Assembly (NCBI GenBank): GCA_964017065.1 | Contig: OZ024792.1 | Location: 7,621,754-7,685,753, forward strand | Reading direction: 5' to 3' | Length of the DNA stretch: 64,000 nucleotides | Source of the DNA: Haliclona indistincta | Taxonomy: Eukaryota > Porifera > Demospongiae > Haplosclerida > Chalinidae | Shown here: positions 55,610 through 64,000 of the stretch, one piece after another | Position numbering within the stretch: position 1 is the first letter of the stretch | How the letters are laid out: every line of letters begins with the position of its first letter | The notes under the pieces: generated by a model | Told to the model about the DNA's origin: nothing | The model's input: the letters and a program-made list of their open reading frames with translations, nothing else | Database searches by the model: none | Program-made: the position numbers and the translations under genes

Positions 55610-58600
55610 TTAGTTGTGGTTCTTTATTTTAAATGCCACAAGACCTGTCAGTGTTGCTAGGACTATCATAGTCCAACTCTGCAGAATTAAAACAGATAAT
55701 ATTGATATTTTACATGTATTGCAAGATGGTGTATACTGACCCAATTTTGACCTAGTTCTGTAAGCTTGGTCCACATCTGACCAACAGTGGAGTTGTTCTG
55801 TTTTTCTATAGCTTTCTGTAGCGCTATCAGAATTTCCTGTCATTAAATACTGTTATAAATTGCTATGGAGACACAACCACTAACCTGATTGTCTTGAGTG
55901 AGATCAGCAGCCATGCGGAGCCTTGTAATGGCCTCATCTATCTTATCATCTTGATTGCACATAATCTATGTGAATATGGAATCAGTTGAATGCTAGTGTA
56001 TTGATCAGTTGAATGCTAGTGTATTGATCAGTTGAATGCTAGTGTATTGATCAGATGAATGCTAGTGTATTGATCAGATGAATGCTAGTGTATTGATCAG
56101 ATGAATGCTAGTGTATTGATCAGTTGAATGCTAGTGTATTGATCAGATGAATGCTAGTGTATTGATCAGATGAATGCTAGTGTATTGATCAGTTGAATGC
56201 TAGTGTATTGATCAGATGAATGCTAGTGTATTGATCAGTTGAATGCTAGTGTATTGATCAGATGAATGCTAGTGTATTGATCAGTTGAATGCTAGTGTAT
56301 TGATCAGTTGAATGCTAGTGTATTGATCAGATGAATACTAGTGTATTGATCAGTTGAATGCTAGTGTATTGATCAGTTGAATACTAGTGTATTGATCAGA
56401 TGAATACTAGTGTATTGATCAGATGAATGCTAGTGTATTGATCAGATGAATGCTAGTGTATTGATCAGTTGAATGCTAGTGTATTGATCAGATGAATGCT
56501 AGTGTATTGATCAGTTGAATGCTAGTGTATTGATCAGATGAATGCTAGTGTATTGATCAGATGAATGCTAGTGTATTGATCAGTTGAATGCTAGTGTATT
56601 GATCAGATGAATGCTAGTGTATTGATCAGTTGAATACTAGTGTATTGATCAGATGAATGCTAGTGTATTGATCAGTTGAATGCTAGTGTATTGATCAGTT
56701 GAATGCTAGTGTATTGATCAGATGAATACTAGTGTATTGATCAGTTGAATGCTAGTGTATTGATCAGTTGAATACTAGTGTATTGATCAGATGAATACTA
56801 GTGTATTGATCAGATGAATGCTAGTGTATTGATCAGATGAATGCTAGTGTATTGATCAGTTGAATGCTAGTGTATTGATCAGATGAATGCTAGTGTATTG
56901 ATCAGTTGAATGCTAGTGTATTGATCAGATGAATGCTAGTGTATTGATCAGATGAATGCTAGTGTATTGATCAGTTGAATGCTAGTGTATTGATCAGATG
57001 AATGCTAGTGTATTGATCAGTTGAATACTAGTGTATTGATCAGATGAATGCTAGTGTATTGATCAGTTGAATGCTAGTGTATTGATCAGTTGAATGCTAG
57101 TGTATTGATCAGATGAATACTAGTGTATTGATCAGTTGAATGCTAGTGTATTGATCAGTTGAATACTAGTGTATTGATCAGATGAATACTAGTGTATTGA
57201 TCAGATGAATGCTAGTGTATTGATCAGATGAATGCTAGTGTATTAGGGAGACACGGTAGTGTCTCCCTATGTAGGGTTGAACGAGAAAACAAGATGGCGG
57301 CTACATACAATGTATTAGCGTTCAAACGCTGGTATTTCGCCTGGTGATGAATTTTATACGTCCAAAGACACTTAAATCTGCTATCTGGCGTTGCCCCGTC
57401 TTACCGTAGCAAGGAGATCGCTCGAGATTGTTACTAAAGTGACGAACCTGGAAACGATGAAAATCGAGTTTCGTCATCTTCGTTTTCTTCTTTCTTTCTT
57501 CTTTCTTTCTTCTTTCTTTCTTCTTTCTTTCTTCCACTCGCCTAGCACCTTTACGCGAGCAGTGCCGAGACCAAAACACCCACGAACAGTCGTGAAATTC
57601 TCCTGGCATGTGCCTTTTGAACTTAGTTTTTAGCGAAACGGCGGTATAAATTCCGCGATTTCTCGATCGTGATCCATTGTCAGCTAAGTGTTAGACGCCA
57701 TTAGTGATTGCGCAATACGCACGTGACCAAGCTGTGGTTAGCGCACGTGACCAAGCACAAGCTTGAATATCGCCACGCCGTATAGATCACGATTGTTTGT
57801 CTGGAGTCTTCGAAGAACGGTAAGCTAGCAAGCGCAGAATCACCATTCTGCCTTGCCAGATAATTATAACCGCCGTAAACAAGTGTGGGCGGGGCTCGTA
57901 TGCACTGTATTCATGCATGCGTAGGCGAGCTGATATCTACAGCATAAGAATTATTTAGCTACAAGTTAAAAATTTTTTTTTTGCTAGCAAAATAATTATA
58001 ATTGTTATTTACAAAATTTTTTTTTTTAATAATGCAAAAAGAAAATAAAACAAAATTACTACACAGTCTATAATAATTTTAATTCAAGACAAAAGTTTAA
58101 AATTGTTAATAATAAAGAAAAGCCATCAACAACAGGAAAACCGAACCAATGGTGGAAACAAAGATGGCACAGTAATTGCATGATACAGTAATTGCACTGT
58201 ACTTCACTGAAAAAGAAAAAAAGGACACAAACAAGAAAATAAAAAGATTTCTATCGAAATCAAAAGGATGTAGGGTTGTGAAATCTACCACTGGTCAACA
58301 ATGTAAACTAACAAGGAACAAGCATGGAATGGTAACACGATTGACTTGCTAACAGACCATAGATCCCTACATCAGTGGCTGTACATAAGCTGTCACAAGC
58401 TGAATGCACGTCAGGTGTCAGTCAACAGCAACAAGCTGAACTAGCTATAGTTAACTACAGCAGCCACTGATGTAGGGATCTATGGTCTGTTAGCAAGTCA
58501 ATCGTGTTACCATTCCATGCTTGTTCCTTGTTAGTTTACATTGTTGACCAGTGGTAGATTTCACAACCCTACATCCTTTTGATTTCGATAGAAATCTTTT

Positions 58601-60648
58601 TATTTTCTTGTTGATCAGTTGAATGCTAGTGTATTGATCAGTTGAATGCTAGTGTATTGATCAGATGAATACTAGTGTATTGATCAGTTGAATACTAGTG
58701 TATTGATCAGTTGAATGCTAGTGTATTGATCAGTTGAATACTAGTGTATTGATCAGATGAATACTAGTGTATTGATCAGATGAATGCTAGTGTATTGATC
58801 AGATGAATGCTAGTGTATTGATCAGTTGAATGCTAGTGTATTGATCAGATGAATGCTAGTGTATTGATCAGTTGAATGCTAGTGTATTGATCAGATGAAT
58901 GCTAGTGTATTGATCAGATGAATGCTAGTGTATTGATCAGTTGAATGCTAGTGTATTGATCAGTTGAATGCTAGTGTATTGATCAGATGAATGCTAGTGT
59001 ATTGATCAGATGAATACTAGTGTATTGATCAGATGAATACTAGTGTATTGATCAGTTGAATGCTAGTGTATTGATCAGTTGAATACTAGTGTATTGATCA
59101 GTTGAATGCTAGTGTATTGATCAGATGAATGCTAGTGTATTGATCAGATGAATGCTAGTGTATTGATCAGTTGAATGCTAGTGTATTGATCAGATGAATG
59201 CTAGTGTATTGATCAGTTGAATGCTAGTGTATTGATCAGATGAATACTAGTGTATTGATCAGTTGAATGCTAGTGTATTGATCAGTTGAATGCTAGTGTA
59301 TTGATCAGATGAATGCTAGTGTATTGATCAGTTGAATACTAGTGTATTGATCAGTTGAATGCTAGTGTATTGATCAGTTGAATGCTAGTGTATTGATCAG
59401 TTGAGTGCTAGTGTATTGATCAGTTGAATGGTAGTGTATTGATGGACTTGCTTTTCCAGACTCATAAAGAGCCTGCACATTCCAAGGGTCAGCTTGAAGT
59501 ATCTTTTCGAGTGTCTTCAATGCTTCAACAGACTCTCCAATCTGGAAGAATGGTTATACACATATTGCACATCTGTAGCATTAGTGCATACTGTGTTTTG
59601 AGCAGCTGCTAGGTTGCCATGACATCTCATCCAAATATCATTAATCTCTGACGACATTTCTTCAATTCTCTGCAAAGTGAGAAATCCAAAAACCGGAAGT
59701 AGCTAACTAATTTGCAAAACTTACAATAATTATTATGCTATGCTCAAAATGTAGTAAATACAACTCACATGTTCTTTAAAGCTGTCTATTCTTGTGACAA
59801 CTCTGCAGATTCTGAAACATAATTATTAATAGTACACACTTTTAAGCTATGCCTTTTGTAGTATATGATGGATTGAATGTCTTTTTTCAGCTTGGACATT
59901 TCTTCACCATCTGATAAATCCCTTTGTCTGTGTAACAAAGACATTCCCACTTGTATAAGTCTAATGCTCTATAATTAGCTGAATTTGCCACTCACAGGTG
60001 TGATATCAGCTCAGATTCAGTGATTGTGGAATAGTCGATTGGTTCCTGTACCTCTAGTAATTCAAGCTCATAGAGAAGTTCGCTATATGGAGGTACGTTA
60101 GGATCACTGTGGAATACAATCACAGTCATTTTATCTGGAAACTTGTGTTTCTTACTTTCCTTGAGCTCCGTATGCATAACATGGCGAGGTCTTCATTTGG
60201 CATACCTCTCCCTTCTTCATTTCCAATACGACCACATCAATAGCTGCAGCAGAAATGATTCCAATACTGAATGAATGGCTATACCTTTGATGACTTCATT
60301 GTATCCGACAACAAACCATTTTGTGTTTTGCTCGATAATATCACCGGATGGAAGCCAACCCTCTATATTCATTTTTACCAAACATCCATAGCTTGGTGCA
60401 TGTGCTTCTAATTCACTATGGCGAACAATCTGTGTACAGAGAAATTATTGCTGTGGTTTGAAGCTGATTTCACTGACTCTTTTGTGTAGCTGTCCATTGC
60501 CTATCACATCATGCCAGTCACTGTCCTTATTAAGAAATCCACGCACAGGACTTATATGAGTGGATGATGGAATCGGATTATCTTGGTCAATTAGAGGGCT
60601 TCTGTTTCGAATCCAGGGCCAGCGTACCGGTGTAGAACGACGTGACAT
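55610..60648 (-). CDS. FKBP8: FKBP8-like immunophilin, tail-anchored
   Basis: Begins MSRRSTPVRWPWIRNRSPLI at 60648. DWHDVIGNGQLHKRV matches the EWLDILGNGLLRKK lead-in of human FKBP8. The FKBP-type domain follows (exon about 60430-60285: GWLPSGDIIEQNTKWFVVGY, NEVIKG; then AIDVVVLEMKKGEVCQMK, YAYGAQGK; then VPPYSELLYELELLEVQEP). TPR helices come next (EALKTLEKILQANPWDVQAL, KIDEAITRLRKAADLTQ, ILIALQKAIEKQNN) and finally a C-terminal membrane helix (SWTMILLATLTGLVAF) with KIKNHN after it, a mitochondrial/ER tail anchor as in FKBP8. FKBP8 restrains apoptosis through BCL-2 and supports mitophagy. The exons near 59880-59938 were not fully resolved. The intron between the TPR exons at about 59450 and 55960 contains the minisatellite. 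Confidence 0.82.
55979..57242. repeat. 23-bp minisatellite with 391-bp higher-order repeat, left block
   Basis: About 54 copies of TTGATCAGWTGAATRCTAGTGTA (W = A/T, R = A/G). The variant marker GATCAGTTGAATACTAG followed by GATCAGATGAATACTAG starts at 56371, 56762 and 57153, exactly 391 bp (17 units) apart each time. The array therefore grew by copying 17-unit blocks. It lies in an FKBP8 intron. Confidence 0.92.
57243..58610 (+). mobile_element. foldback-tailed element, copy E, inside the minisatellite
   Basis: The cleanest full-length copy, because the tandem array marks its ends. The left end is TTAGGGAGACACGGTAGTGT at 57243, the right end TTTTTATTTTCTTG at 58610, after which the minisatellite resumes (TTGATCAG). 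The body 57243-58231 has a (TTCT)n stretch near 57490-57535 and AT-rich runs at 57965-58030. The foldback 58232-58610 has two arms matching by eye, both with the GGTCAACAATG variant. Confidence 0.85.
58611..59440. repeat. 23-bp minisatellite, right block
   Basis: About 36 further copies of the same 23-bp unit, continuing the array after the inserted element and ending in two variants (TTGAGTGCTAG, TTGAATGGTAG) next to the FKBP8 TPR exon. Confidence 0.9.
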
Positions 60649-60810
60649 GACACTATTGCTGTAGTTGGGTGGAGACGCATGCAGCAGCTGGTTCTACGGC
60701 GACAAACAACCGTCATGAGAATGTTAATGAGAATTTATCTAATTTACAAACAGCATAAATCATGAGCGATTGGTGAGTGTACATTCACGACTAGCACGAG
60801 AAAGATAACA
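60649..60810. promoter_or_regulatory. bidirectional promoter, FKBP8 / amine oxidase 3
   Basis: Divergent start codons at 60648 and 60811 are 162 bp apart. The stretch GCGATTGGTGAGTGTACATT is conserved upstream of amine oxidase 1 (about 48550), where the FKBP8 relic diverges in the same way. GATTGG contains a CCAAT box on the other strand. Confidence 0.5.
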
Positions 60811-62301
60811 ATGATCGCAATATTTCGTTTCCTGATTCTTTCACTCTTTGCAGCATATTGTTGCGATGCTGCTGGATCGTGCGAGAGCCCAGACGCAGAT
60901 GTCATTATAGTCGGTGCAGGCATGTCGGGAATAGCAGCAGCAAGCACTTTCTACAACAACAGTATCACTAACTTTCTCATCTTGGAGGCAAGGAGTGAAA
61001 TTGGTGGACGAATGCGTTCCACTGAGTTTGCAGGAGTCAAGATCGAGCTCGGTGCTAACTGGATACAAGGAGTTGATACATCGGGATCGCCACGAGAACT
61101 AGTAAATCCTATATGGGAACTAAGGCAAAGGTGTGGACTTGCAGGAAAGATAAGTGACTACGACTCCAGGATTGTTTACGGCGAGAGCGGAATGGACCTT
61201 ACTAGTACGTTACGTGATGACGACTATGACACTGCTGACGAAAGCACAGTGCGACTTAGCATAAGCCGGCAAGCTGCAGGATTGCCTGATATTTCAGTTA
61301 GAGCAGGACTGAGTTTGAATAATTGGAATCCATCATCACCTGGCGACAACTTTGTCGATTGGTTCGGATTCGATTTCTGTTTTGCAGAACCTCCAAATGT
61401 GACGTCACTGTACGATGCAAAACCACTTGCAACTTATGAAGATTTTGGAGACGACGAATTTTTCGTTACAGATCAAAGAGGATATGCCCATCTCGCTAAC
61501 TGTTTAGCTGAAGACTTTATTGATGGCCGAATACTCTTGAATACAACAGTTAGTCGTGTGGAATACAGTGATACCTGTGTGTGTGCTGTGACTAATGATC
61601 AAACCAAGTTATGTGGAAACTATAGCATTGTCACCTTTCCTATCGGAGTGCTTCTAAACGGAAGTGTTTTAACCTTTGTACCTCCACTTTCTCAAGTGAA
61701 AACAAATGCTATTCGTCTATACAATAGCGCAATGTACCTGAAGATCTTTGTAGAATTCAATGAAACATTTTGGGACGATGTTGAATTTATCGGTCGTGCA
61801 ACTAATAATCGAGAAGATTATCCAATATTTCAGCCACTTGGAAAGTTCTTCTCGAATTCATCGATTCTTCTAGCCACTCTCACTGGTGAAACAGCTTACA
61901 GGGTTGCAGCACAGAACAGATCTGTGACAAGACAAGAGATCTTGGATGCATTGAGATTCATGTATCCTAATTATCGAGCTGAACTGCTCAACATGTACAT
62001 ACCAGATTGGGCATCAAATCCTCTTTATCTAGGTAGCTATAGCAACACAAAAGTTGGTTTTACCGATCAGACGTTTAAAGATCTTGCAGCTCCTCTTGGA
62101 AGACTCTACATCAGCGGAGAAGCTACAAATCAAAACTACACTGGATTTCTTCATGGAGCTTATCTTTCAGGAATAGAAGCTGCAAATCGTGTACTAGACG
62201 ACATGAGGGGCACTCCGGATAGTGCTAAGACGGCTACAGCATCTATGATAGTTATTATTATTTCTCTCTTTTCTCTTTCTATTGTAGTGCATTGTATGTG
62301 A
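60811..62301 (+). CDS. secreted flavin amine oxidase (polyamine oxidase-like) 3
   Basis: Intronless, 496 residues, nearly identical to copy 1 (start MIAIFRFLILSLFAAYCC). It keeps GAGMSG, GGRMR, the asparagine-linked glycosylation sites and the C-terminal hydrophobic segment after GTPDSAK. Differences are scattered conservative changes (e.g. LYDAKPLATYEDFGDDEFF against LYHAKPLATYEDYGDDDFF). Copies 1 and 3 are sisters from the duplication that also copied FKBP8; copy 2 is older. Confidence 0.9.
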   Translation: MIAIFRFLILSLFAAYCCDAAGSCESPDADVIIVGAGMSGIAAASTFYNNSITNFLILEARSEIGGRMRSTEFAGVKIELGANWIQGVDTSGSPRELVNPIWELRQRCGLAGKISDYDSRIVYGESGMDLTSTLRDDDYDTADESTVRLSISRQAAGLPDISVRAGLSLNNWNPSSPGDNFVDWFGFDFCFAEPPNVTSLYDAKPLATYEDFGDDEFFVTDQRGYAHLANCLAEDFIDGRILLNTTVSRVEYSDTCVCAVTNDQTKLCGNYSIVTFPIGVLLNGSVLTFVPPLSQVKTNAIRLYNSAMYLKIFVEFNETFWDDVEFIGRATNNREDYPIFQPLGKFFSNSSILLATLTGETAYRVAAQNRSVTRQEILDALRFMYPNYRAELLNMYIPDWASNPLYLGSYSNTKVGFTDQTFKDLAAPLGRLYISGEATNQNYTGFLHGAYLSGIEAANRVLDDMRGTPDSAKTATASMIVIIISLFSLSIVVHCM

Positions 62302-62626
62302 CATCAATGATGTCAGTAGTGGTACCAAGGGCTGATCGAGCTGCGAAGTGGCGATAGGCCATGCAACTAAAATTAATGTAGACAGCATATAATTATAGTG
62401 CTGAGTGTTACTATAAATAGAATTAATTTTAATAAGAGTACAGTGTACGTACAAGGCAATTATGGGAGGGGCTAGTTACGTACGACAATGACTCCACGGC
62501 CGGTTTTCTTGTATTGTTAATTGTTATGGGATTGTCTTTGTTCTCCCAGGTCCGGATGTATTACGTCACGGGCAGGAAGCACGTGACATGCCAGCGCACG
62601 TGTACGTGTATTATACAAGTTGTTAT
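62302..62626. other. 3' flank of amine oxidase 3
   Basis: Shares the 3' flank of copy 1, then sequence like that upstream of copy 2 (GGGAGGGGCTAG). No gene seen. Confidence 0.4.
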
Positions 62627-63286
62627 CAGAGGAGGTTGGCCACGCGTCATACTTACACGCACGATCACATGACATTGAAATAGCAAAGAGCCCCGCCCAT
62701 CGATGCTGCAGCAGAGCTGCTGGCAGTCCAGCTACAGTCAGTGCTGTGCGAATGGAGACCAAATGTACACGAGGCTGTCCACGAGTGATGTAGAACTGCT
62801 GCTAGCAGTGATTGAATGCTGTAGCCTTGACTAGCGGTAGGCTGTGCTCAATATGCTGTACGACTGTTATAAGCGGTCCTACGTAATAATGTTGGCAAGC
62901 TCCAATGCTGTTTCAAATGCTCACAGCGTTCCTTCGGCGCTCATGGTCACCGTAGACCATCTTCTGCTTCTTCCCAATGTTTCACAGTGTGGCAACCAAA
63001 ACGGCCAAGCCGAGCCAAGCTTCCTGAAATACGACCTTTTTTGGTCGGTTAACAACTTCTTGAACGCTTGCAAACAGTTTCGCTCTGTCCTGCGCCTCCA
63101 ACTAGTTGCAAATCAGCAAATTCATCTAATATGAATAAATTCATGAGGTTGGAAAAGGTTGGAAAAAGTCTATTAATTTAAGTTATTCATGTTGGAATTA
63201 CGTCCGGCCTGTGCGGTCACATGAACTCGGCCTACGCATTGCATACGTAGAAATGATGATCGATGACGCGTGGCCAACCTCCTCTG
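62627..63286. mobile_element. 660-bp hAT-like MITE with 8-bp target duplication
   Basis: Ends CAGAGGAGGTTGGCCACGCG and its complement, with terminal inverted repeats of about 24 bp. GTTGTTAT flanks it on both sides (62619-62626 and 63287-63294). The 8-bp duplication and CAG...CTG ends fit hAT elements. Short open frames inside (e.g. 62844-63134) do not look like transposase. Confidence 0.85.
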
Positions 63287-63294
63287 GTTGTTAT

Positions 63295-64000
63295 GTTCAC
63301 AACACTTCATGACCCCTGTCACGTGAATTATGAGAAACGCCCACTTTATTATGAGAAACGCCCACTTTCGGTACTTGGTGTTTGCAGCTCGGCTAGCGCA
63401 GTCTTTCAGCCATGGCTCTCTCTCTAAAGCAGCGCCGCTAGCAGCTCGGCTAGCGCAGTCTTTCAGCCATGGCTCTCTCTCTCTAAAGCAGCGCCGCTAG
63501 TTCCCTTCACACAGCTATACTCGTGTTCTTCTCGTGAGTTTGACCTGCCGCAATTTCTTCAAGTTGACCCGAGCGAGTTGACCATTGAAATTCTCACAAT
63601 TCAATGTCCTGCAAGCTGCATGTGTGTCGTCATAAGAGCTGCAGTGTAGAAATGTTGTCTGTCGACTCTGTCCGTGTTGTTTGCCTCTGGATCTCTCCCA
63701 ATACATTTGAACAATGAACATTCTATCATTTCACAAGAGGTGACTGAGCGTTGTGAGTGTGAACATTATAACATTGATAATCATTCTACAAGACTACAAC
63801 ATTGTCTGGAGAACGAGTGCTGCTGTTCGCGTCTGAGAGCACTGGTGTTGCAAGAGGTAGGGTGCCATCGTCTACACCGACAACACAATCGAAGTGACTG
63901 AAGCTGTGGAACAATTCCAAATGATGTATGTTGTCCAGAGCACTGGGGCGTTCGTCAGCCGGAGGAAAGCTTAACTTCTGGCAATCGATTGGCGAGTACT
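63295..64000. other. right-edge region with short tandem duplications
   Basis: TATGAGAAACGCCCACTTT is repeated twice (63330-63368). A block of about 59-61 bp containing GCTCGGCTAGCGCAGTCTTT and CAGCGCCGCTAG is repeated twice (63387-63499). No gene could be assigned; short frames at 63515-63901 lack recognisable domains. Confidence 0.5.

Noticed and set aside
55979..59440. CRISPR array
   Set aside because: Units are contiguous 23-mers with no unique spacers, and the setting is an animal intron.
62844..63134. 96-codon open frame
   Set aside because: It lies entirely inside the hAT-like MITE and shows no transposase motif.

Overview
The window looks like nuclear DNA of an early-branching animal, most likely a demosponge of the Amphimedon type. 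That is an inference from gene content and architecture: AT-rich DNA, very short introns (often 45-80 bp), endophilin, UBL7, XRCC2, FKBP8 and ARL9/10-like genes, secreted fibrinogen-related (FReD) and multi-SRCR receptor genes, a death-domain gene, and many short inverted-repeat elements. Nothing bacterial, plastid or viral was recognised.

Region 1 (1-10.7 kb) is a tandem segmental duplication with a period of about 3.0-3.25 kb. It carries a small family of four-transmembrane proteins that I cannot assign to a known family. Two copies (B1, B2) and a more distant paralogue (C) lie on the minus strand, and a partial divergent copy (A) lies on the plus strand at the left edge. All four have a U12-type intron at the same position. 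A UBL7-like gene lies between them, and its terminal-exon fragment was copied twice by the duplication.

Region 2 (11.1-17.6 kb) holds a complete endophilin-A gene (minus), head to head with an ARL9/10-like GTPase gene (plus). A large intron of the GTPase gene contains a minus-strand death-domain gene.

Region 3 (16.6-37.2 kb) is a tandem array whose unit is an ARL 3' end (plus) converging on a FReD gene (minus). Two FReD genes look intact (20897-21969 and 35429-36465). Three carry single disabling changes, two exist only as orphan first exons, and several units are scrambled remnants. The ARL half decays from a nearly complete copy to exon-6 scraps. A LINE fragment and a family of about 1.25-1.4 kb elements ending in a long foldback are inserted here.

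Region 4 (39.3-45.6 kb) is a ten-SRCR single-pass receptor gene (minus), head to head with an XRCC2-like recombinase gene (plus).

Region 5 (44.7-62.3 kb) is a large duplication of XRCC2 3' half, FKBP8 (minus) and a secreted flavin amine oxidase (plus). It gives a truncated FKBP8 relic, a full FKBP8 whose intron holds a 23-bp minisatellite with a 391-bp higher-order period (split by a foldback-tailed element), and three intronless amine oxidase genes. Several TIR elements with visible target duplications lie between the genes.

The two most unusual observations are the foldback-tailed repeats, whose two arms share copy-specific variants, and the four-TM family with its conserved U12 intron and two candidate terminal exons. 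Exon models come from reading splice signals and comparing paralogues by eye; no database search was run.
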